A stretch of DNA of 64,000 bases from Caprimulgus europaeus (GCA_907165065.1 OU015541.1:2480001-2544000), one strand, 5' to 3'; numbered from the stretch's first letter, positions 1 to 59,358 are shown. The notes: generated by a model from the letters alone, not told the origin. Numbers and translations: made by a program.

Positions 1-986
<986 letters not shown>

Positions 987-1455
987 ATAGAGCCACATAA
1001 GGAAGAATGTATATCCCACTCTATGGATTTTTAGTCCACCTGGGAAGGAGAGGAGCAGAGAAATGGAGGCAACCCTTTGAATTTACTGCGTGTCCGTGCT
1101 TGAGTTGCTCCAGAGCTCTCTGGGAATACTTTCCAAGGTTGCATCGTTTTGCCAAGCCATTTTCATCTCCTCCATCTAATTTAAGGGAAAAGTTGTTATT
1201 AAAAAGTCTGTACATAGCATGGTGGCATTCATTGGCATATACTCAGCAGTGTAAGAACACGAGCTTGGTCCCTAAAGCAGCACATAAAGAGGCTTCGTAT
1301 CTACAAACCAGCCCCAGGCAAATTAGCTCCAGTCGTCTTCAGAGGTCTCAGCGTGCCCTGCCTAGTAATTTTGCCCTGTCAAGCTGAAAGTGGTTGAGGA
1401 CTGAGTGTCCCTGTATGAGTCATTTTATAAATAAAGTTCCAGATTTGGGATACTT
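987..1455 (+). other. CHRNA4: CHRNA4 3' UTR (approximate end)
   Basis: This non-coding sequence follows the stop codon and runs to shortly after an AATAAA signal at 1430-1435. The cleavage site is inferred to lie 10-25 bases beyond the signal. Other, more distal sites are possible. Open frames in this stretch are incidental. Confidence 0.55.
1430..1435 (+). terminator. CHRNA4: Candidate CHRNA4 polyadenylation signal AATAAA
   Basis: A canonical AATAAA hexamer lies about 445 bases after the CHRNA4 stop codon. I noticed no earlier canonical hexamer in this 3' UTR. Confidence 0.55.
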
Positions 1456-4400
1456 GTGTAGGATGTGGTCTGTGGTCACCTGGTAAAGATGGACAGACTG
1501 GAAAGGCTGAAAGAATTCCTTGAGGCAGCTCAGCCCCTTTGGGACCAACAGTGATCATTAGCTCATCAAAACACAATAGCTGTGGTTTTTATATGAATAG
1601 AGTTTACCTTGGTCAATACCCTTCAGAAACCATGGGGACTCCAGCTGAGTGAGGATCACCCAATGAAGGGAGGATTTGGGGTTAAGGTTCAGACTGTGTT
1701 GATAGCATTTTCAAGGGAAAATTCCTGGATTCAAGTTATGGCAGCTGCAAAATAGCAGAGGGTCACCTGAGCTGAAAAACCCTTGTTGTAGGTAGGGAAG
1801 GTGTTTTGAGATGGGGAAGCCACAGCAGAAGCCCAGGACGGTGTGTTAAGTTAATAAGGAAATGTGCCAGTCCACTGGGCAACCTGAAAGGGACACACAG
1901 CGATGTTTGGGAATTCAGAAAGGCACTTTGCAGAAATTACAGCTATTATGGCCTTAAATTTGGCCAGTTGTTTCAGCAGCTGTGCTCTTCCAAGCTCTAT
2001 CCAAACTAAATCAGCCTTTTTTTGCACATCTTGTCCTTGCTTTGGAACCTGCAGTGAGAAGGCAGGGACAGGAACCACCGGCCAGAGGGAGGGGAGATGC
2101 TGGAGCCATGTCCCACCTCAGGGAGACCTCGGTGTACGATGGAACAGCTGAGCCAGATGTGTGGGTGAAGGCTGGATGACCAAGAGTAAGCACAGGCTTC
2201 ATCCATCCTCTGCCTTTTCTCTGTATGCATTTGCAACTGCAGGAGTGACCACACTTGGAGAGACCATAAGTCCATCCAGCTCAGCATCCCTTCTGTTTAA
2301 TACTCACAAACCCACTGTTCCCATCCTCATTGCTGGGTTCCAGGTGGGATCAATACAGCAGCACCCAGCCCAGTGTCTCCCTGCTTATTTCAGAAGACTC
2401 ATAGGCAGAAAGGCTTATAAACAGTTTTCTACAGAATGCAAAGAAAGGCAGATACAGGCTAAAAATACAGACTTTCCCCAGGACCTGCTGTGTCTGCACG
2501 GCTCAAAGCCCAGGCTGGATGCTGAGGGGCTCTGGGCTTCACCCAGCATCTCCTCCACAGCTGGGAGCAGCATGTGTGAGACTGGTCACTGTGAGGATTA
2601 CTGCTGGTCAACTCTGGCTAGCCCAGAGCTTTGGAGAACATACACCAGGAGAGGCAGGCAGCTGCCTGGAGGCTAGCACAGAAGGTCCCAGTAGAAGGCA
2701 GAGCCTGGGGTAGGTAAGACCGCAGGTGAGATGTGTGGCATGCCTACATGGTAGCCTGGCACGAGGCTTGCTCATGCCACATGGCTCAGGGAGCAGCAGA
2801 GAGCTGCTTGGGCTTGTGACAGTAATGCTGGAACTGAGATGATATGGTTTAAAGAGACTTCTTTGAAATACAAGGTATGGACTCAGTCCAAGCAATAGAG
2901 GCTAAAAATCAATGGAGTGATCAGCCTGTTTGGCCTCATCTACGAAGCTACAGCTGACCTCTGCATGCACAGACTCAGCCAAGTGTTTCCAATCTGTACA
3001 GCTCACAAAAACCAAGAGTAGCCGCGGTTTGGGCCAGTTCCACCAAGAGCTGTGCTGGCACAGAGCAGGGAGGGAGTAATGAGGGAGCCTGGGCTGCTGC
3101 TGCTGCCTCTTTGCTTGTTTTCAGAATAAAGAGAGACTCAAGTCTTTGGAGATGCTAATTTATCCCTTTTCACAGTCAGTGAGTTTGCTTATGGCAATGA
3201 AAGGAAAACAGAGAGTCAAACATCTTCAAGGTCTAGTGCATAAATGTGCCAAGGCAGCTGCAGTCTGCAGCGTGCTGCACATCACAGGGAGGGACAGGTT
3301 ATGGTTTGTGTTGCAGACAGGCTGGGCTCATGGAAGTGGCCTGAACCCTCTCCAGCACTTTTCTTTTCATATTTATATAAAAATTTAAATGTATAAAATA
3401 ATCATGAAGGTGGGATGATTTCTGACCCTGGGTGTTGCTGGTCAGGGGCATCATATTGCCTGACTGCAGCCATGCCCACGATGGTTGTTCAGAGCTCCCA
3501 CTGCAACCTCCTCCTTCTCCCAAGCCTGTGAGCACCGATAGCACCAGAGCAGGTGAGAGGCTTGACTGTTCATGCACGTTTTTAGCAATAAAATGGGCAC
3601 TTTAGAAACTAGAGTGGAGAGTCAGCAACAGCTCCGATCTCTGCTCACATCTCCCAGTGAAGATGGGCTTGGGCAGCAGTGGGGCGATCGCCAAAGCAGC
3701 CCAGGGATGGAGACCCACAGAGGTGAGGGTGGCTGTACAGCAAGAGCTGTGGTCAGGCCCCTGCCCTGCAGAATGGAAAGGTTTGGGGGCAGCAGAATTG
3801 ATGAAGGTTGAAGGAAAGATTTAAGAGACAAATGCTTAAGGTGGCATATTGGGAAATTCAGTCTGGGTAGGCATAGGCTGTACTTTGCTCACAGCAAAGA
3901 GTCCCTCTCAAATCTTCCATTTTTCTGGAAAAAAGAGTTATTGCCAGTGCACACAGTGTGAACAGCAGCATCTCAAGGGGAATATTGCACGGTGACAGCC
4001 ACGGAGCAGGACTGCTTGGCAAGGACATGAGACTGCAATGCAGCCCCTGGCAGAACTGCCCTGCCACACAGGAGGAGGAGGAGGAAAGAGCCATTAGCAC
4101 ATCAAAAATATCAGGTGTGATTAAGAGTGCTAAGGAGGTGGTTGTGTCCCTGAAGAGTCAACACCACTGTGAGATCACAAGGTTTGGCAGGACAAGATGA
4201 GAAGTGAGAGCTGAAACCAGTTACAAAGGTGTCACTGGTATTTAGGGAGAAGCTCAGATAATGCAGGTCCCTGACACTCTGGTTTGCTGACATCATAACG
4301 TTTTTCATACAGCAGCAACTCAATTTCTTCTCATGTGACATTAACAGTTCCCCAGTTTAAGATCAAATAAAGTCTCACCTTCTGCTGCTGATGTGCCTCC

Positions 4401-7400
4401 TTGTAAAATCTCAGGGGAGAAAACAGGAATCAACACTGTTCTTGCTCAGACAGGTTATTTCAGTTTGGAGGTGGTTAAGCAGGATGCCAGCTCTCCATAG
4501 GATTCAATGATCAGAAACTGGAATAAAACTGGGACGTGAACCACACAATAACTGCAGCATCATGAAGAATTCTGCTATTCCAAACCCATGAAACACAAAG
4601 AGAGAGGTTTTTAGCATATGAAAGACTCCAGGAAAATGTCTGCAGCCAGGCTGTTAACACTCACAATGTTCCCAGCTCAGAACTTGCCTGAACAAGGTGA
4701 CATCAGAACAGGAGTGAGAAAGCAAGACTAGGATACAGTAGGAGCTCTGAAAATGCCCTGGAAGAAACCCAGAGCAAATAGCTGATTTTCAAGATCTGGG
4801 AGTGCAAAACTAAGCCCAGAGACCCCAAAGGCATCACAGAAAGCAGGCACAGATATGGACCTTTTTCTGTTTAACTGGTGGAGCAGCGACCATATCCTCA
4901 CCAGAGTGTTTCATACTTTCCCAGCAGTGCAGCTCCACTGTCCATGAACAGAGGAAGACCAAAAGCATAGAAACCTAACCAAAATAACCTCAATTACCAA
5001 CATTTTTCTGGTTTTCCCCACATCCTCTTTCTTCTCATTCCCTAATGCTCACTTTGTCTGGGTGGCTTTCCCAGCCACAGGGCACGCACAGGGTATTTTC
5101 TGCACAGCTGGCTGGTAGGATGATCTATGTAATTCCCATTTCCCCAGCTGATTTCAGGACTGATCTCCACCATATTATCTCATTCTCCAGGGACCTTCCT
5201 TTTGGATAAGTTTCTGTTTAGATATTTATCAAGAAAGTGGAGTCGAGGAAATCCACTTGTGTAGAGAAGGACAGGCAGAAAGATGCACATGTGAGATGTA
5301 AAATGCACATATAGTGCTAAGGAAAAGGCCCCTATAACAGCCCCACCTGCCTTGATAACCTCTCTAGGCTCTGCCCCACTGCAGGTCTTTCATCCCTACC
5401 CAGGATGCCTTTTTTGTCTCCATCCCTTTAAATCTGGGCAAGCTGAGCTCTGGAGAAAGCCTTTTCAGAGCTGTTTGTTAGCAGTGTTGCTGGTTACTCC
5501 TTTGTACTTATTATATCTTACCCCTGAGACTGATTTAATACCTTAAGATGATGCTTATAGCAAAAAAAAAATCTGTCTTTGGAAGGTTGTCAGCCTCTGC
5601 CAGAATCGAGGTGCACAAGCTGGGTCAAGCTCTGCAGCAGGGCTAAAAATCCAAATTTATCACAATTTAAGGACTGGAGGACAGGAGCTTTAAAGAAACA
5701 GAAGATATGATGTCACACTGCATGCTATGAGGAAAATAAAGTCTCTATGACACAAATTACTTAAGGGCAGTAATAAGAATGAGAAAATCAGGACAAAGGA
5801 TTTTAGTAAGGACTGAGCAGAATGGGGGATAAACAGGCATAAATCTGCCAAGGTAAAGAAATGGTGGGAACTTGGGGGATTTCACAAGGATATGTTAAAT
5901 TTATGCACTGAGTTTAATTCAGGTTTATCCAGAAAATAGGTTTAAATCCAGAAAAAACTAACATACAAACTTCTATTTGTAGCAATTAAAGCTTTGAGAA
6001 CAACGTCCCTACTAAGGAAAGCTCTGCAAGAGAATTTTAAGTTGCATTGTTAATGAATGACACTGATTTAATTGCGGTTTGCATTAAAAGTAATAAATTG
6101 GGCCAGAAAAGTACAAAGTGTGCTAAAGAACAGCACAGAAGGGAGAACAACAGGTTGTGCTCAGCAAAGAGTGTGGGATATTTATATGTCATATTCACAT
6201 TAATATATTCCTATATTCACAAATGGCTGGGTTCTGCAATTTGGGCTGGGCAGGGTCTCCTGAGCTTCCCTGCACCTCCACCTTTAAGGTTGCTGTGTTT
6301 CTTCAACCACTGAAATCTTTTCTTTTTGCTGTTTAATAACATGCAGTGTTCATTGCTGGGTTTTGATATCCTCAGTACTTAAAACCTCTCAGTAGAAATG
6401 CTCCCTGGCTTCAAGGAAGTGGGTTATAAAGAGCTTCCACATGTCCTCAGTAATACTAGGTGGACTAAATATCCATGATTTCAAGTAAATAAAAGCACTC
6501 ATGGGACAGAGCTTAGGAACATAAATGGAGAAGTTTGTGCAGGTTGTCTGTCTCCTAATCAATAATCCTTCTGGGACCTAATTGTGTTAAAGTCTGACTC
6601 TGTCTTGTATCTGAAATAATCAGACAAAAGCAAATGCCACTTGAACTTCTACCAAATGGATGAAATCCCAAGGCAATGATGGGAGTAACTTTCAACAACA
6701 GTCAATAAAGAAAAACAAAGGAGCTCAGTGTCACCTCACCCGCAGGTACCAGATCTGAACAGACAGAACAGCAGGGTCAGAACTGGGACTTTGGCTGCAC
6801 TGATTTAAATGGGAAAGGAAGCAGAGTTACCAGTGAGATGCTGATGTTCCACAGTGTGGGGTTTTACATCCAGTGCTAAATACAGAACCATTCTGAATGC
6901 AACTGAACACAGGTTTGGTGGTTTATTGTCAGAATGCCTTCATTTTTCAGGGGACAGGGAAAACACAGATCACCAGCTCTTTGACCTGTACAAATGGAAA
7001 CATCTCCAACTCCACAGCAGGTGTGCAGGGTGTCTATCCCAAGGAACTCATCTCTTCCAAACACCACGTTCCCAAAGTGCTGGATACTTCAGCTCCTCTG
7101 ACCTCCCCTTTTCATCTGTCTGGAGCTTTGTCTGTGATAACACTTCATCTATGCTAGAAAGATTCCTATTTTATATGTCAAGGCAACTCTGGAAAGCTCT
7201 GAAGTGAAAAGAAATGTTATTTCTATCAGCATGGAATTTCTGTGTATTCTCCTACATTTTCCAAAGGGAATGGATGTCATACTGGAAACATTAATTCTTG
7301 GGAGTTTCTGGAGAATGAACATACATTAAGCCAAGGACTGCTTTAAATACTTACAGGATGTAGTAAACATATTTTATGGGACTTTTTAGTTGTTGGATGA

Positions 7401-7913
7401 CTCCCATACAAGTTTGGTATGATCAAATGTTCCTTTAGCAAAAATTTTTAATTCTACAGGATTTTTCCATAATGACAAGAAGAAATAATATTTGGATTCC
7501 ATATCTAAACAACCTATTTATTTTTTTTTAAGGTAGATCTCATGCTCTTTGCTATTTATGTGATAATCTAGTTTCTAAATGTGAATATATTTGCCATTAA
7601 GTTTTCAAAAGTTGGCTCTAGCCATATGAATACTCAGCTCCCAGTCTGTGTGTAGGAGCAGCAGTTGCACATCCAAACTAAGCACCCAGGAATATTCATG
7701 GTGCTCTTAACATCTTTGACAAAAAAATAATAATTAAAATCTGAGCTGATATTTTTTGCTTCATTCCACTTCTGCAAAAAAAAAATAGAAGTATTTTGTT
7801 GCTCCTGGTTTAAAATCACAGTTCAGACACAATTGTTGCTGAAGCAGGGGCAGTTTACAAGGAGTGTGACTGAGCATAGCCTAAGGCAGCGATTGCAAAG
7901 GGGGAGATGCATT
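1456..7913. other. Intergenic region between CHRNA4 and COL20A1 (tail to tail)
   Basis: I see no supported gene here. Open frames, the longest being 171 codons at 2161-2676, show no recognised domain and no splice context. Composition is ordinary, with AT-rich patches near 7350-7600. There is some resemblance to old interspersed-repeat sequence near 2250-2400, too weak to classify. Confidence 0.6.
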
Positions 7914-7919
7914 TTTATT
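7914..7919 (-). terminator. COL20A1: Possible COL20A1 polyadenylation signal
   Basis: TTTATT on the plus strand reads AATAAA on the minus strand, about 1.37 kb after the COL20A1 stop. It is the nearest canonical hexamer I noticed. Without transcript data this is only a candidate. Confidence 0.25.
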
Positions 7920-9285
7920 TGTATCTCTATGGTTTTTTGTGGGTATTTATTAGACTGTGGCTCACTCAAGGGATGGGGTGTAACATGACAATTACCCCCA
8001 TGTCATATATATAAAAATCAGACCTGGAACTATTCAAAATTCTGCCTGATAAAATATAAAGTAGCTACTCAGACTGCAGAAGGCAGGGATGGAAAAGGCC
8101 AGGAGGTTAATCTCCAGCTCCTCTCAGTACATGGCTGTGCTCTGTCTGATCTCAGGCTTTGCTTGACAGTTCCCAAGCCCCAGAAAATGAGGCTAAATGC
8201 TGGGGTTTGTCACATCAGGGGAAGGTTATCACGCTGTCTGCGGTGCTTGTGTACATAACAGCTCTGTGAGGAACCCATCAGCATCTTGCCAAAAGCAGAA
8301 ACAGTCAAAATGGTGCTTGACTTTGTTACCTTGTCAACCAACAGAAAATGCATTTTTTCCTCCAGTGGATTTGCATCTTTGGGCATGAGGTGTTGTCTTT
8401 TTCTGTGCTGGGGACTCAGAATAAAAAGTGACAAAAATAAACCACAAGCAGACAAATGGGAAAAAAAAAATGATCTGTTATTTCTGAGCATTTCAATACA
8501 TTATTTTTCTTACAAGTCTGTCAGCCTGCACCTCTGACTGTGTCCTTGTCTTCATCATGTGAGTTTGAACATTGTGGTTGGCCAGTGCTGAAAAACAGAT
8601 GGATGATTCATCTGAATGTAGGCTGGTCTGGTGGCTTTAGTGTTTGATTGAGTTGTCCCTATAGAAATGATGGGGCATTAAAAAAAAACCCCACAAATAA
8701 CACGTCTGGTGTTCAGGTTTCTGCTTCTCTTGGAGCACGTGGAGCTTTCACCCAGAGATTTCCAGGGCAAAGCAATGTCTTCAGCTGCCTCCGCACCAGC
8801 CATCAGGGGATGAAATCTGTGTGTGGAAAGGAGATGAGGCCACTGAGCAAATGAATAAATCAGTGTTGAGTACTGAGAAGGAATGATGTAGAATTAATTA
8901 TTTTCCCTTGTAAATCTTTTGTTCTGTGCCAGTGATTTTCTTCATTTCCCGGGACTTTGTACAATTGAGCCTCCATGAAATATATGTGTAGGAACTGAGA
9001 TATTCATCCTTTCTATCCACCACCAAAACACTGCCAGGGACATAAAGAACTGATGATACCCCCACGATCACTCCACCTGCTCGACTACTGCTGCAGTTAC
9101 ATGTCAGTCTGTGAAGGATGGCTGAGGAGCAGTCAGTTGAACTGGCTTTTATCCATATGTATTGCACGTGAATCATCCTGACTGCTTTTTAAAGGAGGCT
9201 TTTGCAAGACAGACAGTGCCTGAAGGATGAGCAGAGGTGTCTTCCAAGCTTAAGAGAAGTAACCAGAGAAACCAGTTCTAAAACC

Positions 9286-53250
<43,965 letters not shown>

Positions 53251-55638
53251 GGTGACCAGGACCTAGGAGAAGGCAAACATCAGGAAGCAGAATTAAAAAT
53301 TACATTTCACCATGACAACATTCAGGGGTTTTTGCAGCCCTTGGTTAAGGACCACAAGCTGAGATCTACAGCTCTCTGTGTTGACAACACTGGAAGAGTG
53401 GGTGGAGAAACTTGTGTGAATTTCCTGCAATTCCTACAGATTATTTTATGTTCTTGGTCTCTCCAATACAGCTGTGCAATGCCTTGGACAAGCACTAAAT
53501 TGTATTTATTAACCTGATGGGGAGTAGACTTTGACCTAATGCTCCTCTCAGCCTACTTGGTCCTGGAGATGGACACTTCCCTCTTGGTAGGACAACCTCA
53601 ACAGCAGTACAGTACGTGCTGGGTTCTGCTCTCATCATGGAAATAAGCAGCATTGACCAAATCACTGGAAAGACATAACTCCCAGAACAACTTCTGTTTT
53701 AAATTGTACAGAAGTCATTATTTCTGATTATTTCTGACCAAAATCAACCTGGGTATACAAGCCCACAGCATATTTCTCACATCCCTGTGAGACACACACT
53801 GAGTGTAAAGGGAAAAGGCATTTAGAGGAGCACTCTTTGGCAGCCAAGCTCCTCACACCACAGATTTAATGACCCTGCAGTCACTGTGACAAATGAATTT
53901 TGCAGCAGGAGGGATATCACAGACCTAGATGAGTTTATACGTCAACAGTTTAGGAACAAGGGGTTTGGTTTTTATTTCACGGAGGAGTTCCTGAGCATTT
54001 ACATTCAGGACTTGTTTGAATAATCTTGTTTTAACTTGTTCACCTGAAAAAGACTGAAAACATGCAGTTATAGGCTTAGTCACGGCAGAGAATCACTTTG
54101 ACTTAGCAGTAACCTCTGCAGCATTAACAAAACTGGTGGGCTAAGGACATCCAACCTGCAGCCCACAGACCTCAAGCACCTTCAGTCAACTTTCCTGGCC
54201 TGGATTATTTCAGTTTTATTCAGTTTGGGTCAGAAATGTTAGATCAGCAGGAAATCACCCTGCTGGAAACACAGTTTCCCCCTCGTCTCAGTCTCCATAT
54301 ACCAGGTTTCAAACACGTGTCGTTGGCCTTTTGCAACGCATGGTTGGCATCTGTCATTTTTGTGCTCTCCATTTCAGCCTTATTGCTTTTGGCAGAACCA
54401 GACCCTACACAAGTTTTCTCTGCTGCCATCTGCAGTGACATTTCACTTCTATTCATTTTGATGGAAAGGTATTTCGAGGCTCCTGGCAAATGCCTATTTC
54501 TCTTTGAATACCTCAGCTTTTTCGAGATTGCAAGGAAAAATAAATATGCACCAGAGTGACCTAGCTGTGATCTCTTGGGATTTAAATCAGCTCTAAATTG
54601 CTGTAGGAATGAATGGAAAAATATACAAGTTATAACAGGGAGATGTAAACCACCCTACTCACTGTGATATTTTTTTTTGATTGAAGATCAGGTTATGCAG
54701 AACAACTGCACTGTAACTGAAGCCCTTCGCCAGGGGTGACACTTGCTTTCTTTTTCTTTTTTTTTCCAGCTAATAAAATGAAGTCATTGCTAATAAAAAC
54801 CAGCAAACATTTTACAGGTGGGTTTCAGGAATCTGACTGTCACCTCAAGAAAGCAAAGCCTGTCCTGGCTGCAGGGGTACATGGGCCAAACAACAGCAAG
54901 AAGGTTGTGGTTTTTGGAAAGTTCCTTGGATCAAAAGTTTATTTGTGCCATTTTTCAATGACACCAAACTGCTCTTGGTGTCCTTGCAACTTTTTTTGTG
55001 GCTTTGCTGGCAAATGGGATGCCAAACTCCAATAAGTCCCCAGGATGTGGACCTTTACTGTGACTAAAGCAAAGAGCAGGGACTTCATCTCTTCTTCTTG
55101 TAGCTCAGAGGCAAACCCATCACTGTTTTGCCTCTTCTCCAATTTTCATTTTCCTACCTGTAAAGCAGGAATAACAAATGCACCTGTTTGAAGTGATGGA
55201 AGATACATGGCTGGAGGAGCTCTCCCTCTCCATGGGAGAGGACTTGCTGGACCATCAGCCCCCACTGCATCTCCACAGTCCCTTCCCATCCATTTCTACC
55301 CTCTCTGGTGCCACCATCCAGCCAAACTGAGCTCCAGACCCCAGGATGGAGGGGACTACAGTGACATCAGCCTGCTGGCAGACAGGCAGGGAGCCTCCAA
55401 CACGCTGATGCTTCTCCTGTTACTTGTCCAGGGAAGGAATTTGGAGACAGCAACACATGGAGCATGTGGCATTTCCAGGGCCTGGAGAATGGAGGGGACA
55501 CACACACACCACTTCCCGTTTGTCCCAGCTGTGTGCTCAGAGGGGATTTGGAGGTTAAGGCAGTTAGAGATCCCCTTATTTGTACAGGAAATTTTGAAAA
55601 TAGTGGCTTTAATTAAAGAAAAGTAAAAATACAATGCA

Positions 55639-55655
55639 AAAAAAAAAAAAAAAAT
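55639..55655. repeat. Poly-A run
   Basis: A homopolymer A run of about 17 nt in the intergenic region. No flanking retroposed gene was recognised. Confidence 0.85.
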
Positions 55656-56499
55656 CCCTGCCACATGTTTAAATCAGCAAAACTAAAAGTGGGGATTTAG
55701 GGACACTGTGAATTATTTCCACCTTCCACAATCACATTTTGAGGACATTTCCATCATCCCAGAGGGCATCACTGTCTCTGCACAGAAGTGTTGGCAGAAG
55801 CAAAGTCATCTCCTGGTCCACTCAGTGCCAGGGACAGCCCTGCAGGTGAGACCAGTGACCTGCCAAGGTAGCAAACCTGCCCCATGCTCCCCGAGTGCTT
55901 TGCTAGTTAAAGTATCTACAACAGACTAAAAAAATCATATCAGCAAACCCTTTCTGTTCTCTCCTGGAAATCTCCTGTATTTCAGTTCCACTAGTGAATA
56001 AAAAAAATCACAATTATCCCAGTGCCAGTCTAAAAAAAGTAAAGCACAGGTTTTTAGTTCTAGGCTGAGCCTTTGCAGCTCCCCACTGCCCAGGCAGACC
56101 CACACCACATCTCCAGGTGGGAAAAACCCACCCAGACAGTTGCTGTTGTTAACAAACCTTGCCAAGTACTGTCCTCTCTGGCAGCAATTTCCTACAGGTT
56201 TTATATTATTAACCACAAAAGAGAAAAAATAAAACAAAACAAAACCAAAACCCCCAACACAAACCAACAAACCAAGTGCATTTCTCACAGCCATTGCTGC
56301 AAAAGCAGTCCTGGCAATATTATATTTAATTTAGACCTGACCTGCAGCAAATGTGAGTCTTGAAGCTTCTTCACTTTAGGAAGGGGAGACCTCCCACCCC
56401 TGTGCAGCATCAGCAGCGCTGCCCCGAGCTGAGCTGCACCAACTCCGAGTTTCCCGGAGAGGAAAACCCTGAAGTTCCCAGCTCCACTGATACCCACAC

Positions 56500-56610
56500 A
56501 TCACAGAATCACAGTATCATAGTGGTTGGAAAAGACCTTTAAGATCATCAAGTCCAAACAACACAACCCCTCCTGAGCATCCCTGTGAACCGAGCCCCAA
56601 AGGTGAACGA
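56500..56610 (-). mobile_element. CR1 LINE 3' fragment
   Basis: Reverse CR1: tcacagaatcacagtatcat, ggttggaaaagacctttaag and atcatcaagtccaaacaac. It lies in the intergenic region upstream of COL20A1. Confidence 0.88.
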
Positions 56611-57569
56611 GCCACAAACCTCTGGGGAGCAGTGCGGTTTTCCCTGGAGTCAGCCGGGAGGTGCGATGGATCCAGCTACATTCTCAAACCAGGGGAGAAG
56701 CAGCCCTGGTGCCTCATCTGCTCCTCGGTGTGATGAGAGATTTTAATTCCCAGATGTCAGGAGGGATAAGAAAGGGGACGGAGAGAGGGACAGCGATTCC
56801 CCCACCTCCCTCTCACCACGCTCAGCCTCTCTGTGCGGCTAAATAAAGCACGCGGGGCAGCGGGAGCCTGCTTCTACAAACAACTGCAAACAGCTTTTAG
56901 TGGCTTTGTTAACTAAATCCTAAAGCTCTGTCTAGGAAGCTGCACGCTGAGTTCCTTGAGCGCAGCAACAAGTCGTGGCTCCCGCCCACTGCCAGGCTCC
57001 CAGGGATGAAGTCAGTCCAGCCCCGGTCACAGCCCATTACGTGTTTTGAAGAGCCCAGCCTTTGCACTGAAGGCAAACTGCAGAGCATTTGTTTGAGGGA
57101 ATTAAGCACATCTGTAAGTTTTACAAGGCCAGAGGTTGAATCATGAACTGGAGCTCGATGGTGCTGCAGACTTCCCAGCTGTGGGATACAGCCCTGACCT
57201 CCACCAGCAGCCCCAGGACCGCCCGGGACAGCCGCCCAGCTCCACACCAAAATGGGGTTTTTTGACAGATTTTGTCCTCGCTGCCAGCAATGGAACAACT
57301 GACAGTGGCATTTCTCCTCACAAATGGAGGCCAGATTTTCTCTTGCATCTCCAGGGACTTTCAGCATCACTCTCCCATTGCAAGTGTGAGCTGCAAGAAA
57401 CTCACAATTACCATTCTACAGGAAACACAGGTACCTTTGGAAATGTCAGGTTAGGTGGAAAAAAATCATAGTTTCCAAATATTTTGCACAATAAACAAAC
57501 ACTTGCAGGGTTTTTTTTGTAAGCAAGTATTTTAAAAACATCACAATATACAGACCAAAGGATAACCAA

Positions 57570-57638
57570 GATCAAGAGTTGAACTTGATGATCCTTGTGG
57601 GTCCCTTCCAACTCACAACGTTCTATGATTCTATGATA
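57570..57638 (+). mobile_element. Short CR1 LINE 3' end
   Basis: This is a CR1 terminal stretch of about 70 nt: gttgaacttgatgatccttg, then gggtcccttccaactcacaa and ttctatgattctatgat. It is intergenic between the DEPTOR-like gene and COL20A1. Confidence 0.85.
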
Positions 57639-58382
57639 CCAAAAATGAAGCACTTAAATCTTATTAAAACAAAACACAGAACATTGGTAGCCTGTGGAGA
57701 AAGGGTTGTCACTGCCCTGCATGTAAATACCCCAAATTACCTCTCCTGTAACTCCAGTTGGATTTTAGTAGTTGCTCAGGAGAAGGTGAGAAAGGAAAGA
57801 GCACAGATCTCCTGCACTTCACTTATAGGGGAGTTCAGACCCAGAGCTAAAACTTGTGCTCTGTTTATGTCAGAAAAATCTGGAGCCATTTCCAGTGCTT
57901 ATCTTCAGGTTGTTGCTTTCTGGCTTATCTTTCCCAAGGTGCCCATGAAATGCTCTGGTCTCCTAGAGTTGACTTTAGTTCAAGCCCAACACTCTGAATT
58001 ATATCTTGGGGCCACCTTGAACAGCAACACAAACCAGAATTTAAAGAGAAAGAAGGCAGATGGATGTTAATTTGTTTGTGCACTGAATAGCTGGAAATAA
58101 CTGTGAGTATGTAGACAATTGGCTTAAAAGATTGTCTGGTTTCACTTAGGGGCTGGAAGGACCCCAATGGATTATCAGTGTAAACATCTTGCTTGGACCA
58201 CATTCCAGGATTACTCTGCTCCAAGTAGTCCTATTACCTCTGCACCAGCACTGAGGGAGCACATATCCCTTTATCCCAAGGAAAAAAAAAGGCAGTCAGC
58301 AGTAATGCAATAGGTGATATACAGCTGACAGCAGATTTTCCAAGAAAGTCAGCTCCCATTTTAATACAAATCAAAATGACTA

Positions 58383-58420
58383 TTTTTTTTTGGCTTTTTT
58401 TTTTTTTGGCTTTTTTTAAA
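58383..58420. repeat. Poly-T runs broken by GGC
   Basis: Three T runs (about 10, 14 and 7 nt) separated by GGC. This low-complexity sequence is about 1.1 kb downstream (minus strand) of the DEPTOR-like stop. Confidence 0.85.
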
Positions 58421-59358
58421 GACATGGTTGGTGGCCAAAAGAGCTGCACTGAGGGACCTGCCCTAAGCAGAAGTGCTGGCAATCATCCTTCTGTATACAC
58501 AGCATTGCAGGCTGATGGCAGGCAGGATGCTCTGTGAACTGGAAAGCAAGAAATCCCCCCAGTTTCTTGTTGTTACCTGTTGTTCCATATTTAACTCACT
58601 GCCAGGGTAGTTTACATATGAATATTCTGCATTGCCTACCAATGCAGTCATCCTGGGAGCAGCAGGGCCTAGGGGGGGCTGGATTTTGGTGGCTTTAACT
58701 CATTTCTGTTCCCTCCCAGAGTCAAACAGACTGTGACACATGTCCTCTTGGGCAGATGGTGTTAGGGTCTGTCCTTTCCCCGCTGCCTCCCATCACTAGG
58801 TTGGTAGCAGCCTGTGACTTTTGGGACCTCTGCCTGGCTCCATGCCGAGGTGAAGCTGGGTAGAGAATTGAAGCATTCTTAAGGGATGGGACCACCAAAA
58901 GTGCAATGATGGAAGCCTCATCTTTGCAAGAAATTCAGCTGGGAAGAGCAACCAGTCCTGGCTGTGAGCGTGGCTAAGCCAAGAGAGTAGCAGGATCCTC
59001 AGACTTTCCTTGCAAGGAAGCACACATCACTCTGTTATTTCCTTATTTTCTTGACAGAGTTGATGGCACTGCTGATGGGCCATCTGCAAAGCACGTTGTG
59101 TTCTTGATAGACTGCACAGACAACTTAAGGGAGCTCAGACATACTCACTTGCTTGGTATCCAACTTCTTGCTGTTTACCAGCTTGTACCACCTGCCTTGC
59201 AGCTCAGCTGGGTGAATGGCTTGTTCTAAGGCTTCATGATGTCCTGAGCTTTCCCACTGGCATTACAAAGGAGCTGTGGGAGCTGAGATCCTCTCAAGGT
59301 CAGGTAAAGCCAAATATTTCAACACCATCAAAACCCAAGACTTGTTCATTAGAATGTA

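Larger units (their letters stand above)
53263..59338. other. Intergenic region upstream of COL20A1 and downstream of the DEPTOR-like gene
   Basis: It should hold the COL20A1 promoter and a non-coding first exon, neither of which I can place. The segment 56380-57260 is somewhat richer in G+C and CpG than its surroundings and is a candidate promoter zone. It also holds two CR1 pieces, a poly-A run and poly-T runs. I support no protein-coding gene. Confidence 0.5.

Noticed and set aside
2161..2676. 171-codon open frame, plus strand, between CHRNA4 and COL20A1
   Set aside because: No recognisable domain, no splice or promoter context and mixed low-complexity composition; a chance open frame.
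8898..9176. 92-codon minus-strand open frame just after the collagen stop
   Set aside because: No similarity to NC1 domains. Most likely 3' UTR, although an alternative last exon cannot be fully excluded.
54236..54559. 107-codon plus-strand open frame with a hydrophobic segment
   Set aside because: No homology and no gene context; lies in the intergenic region.
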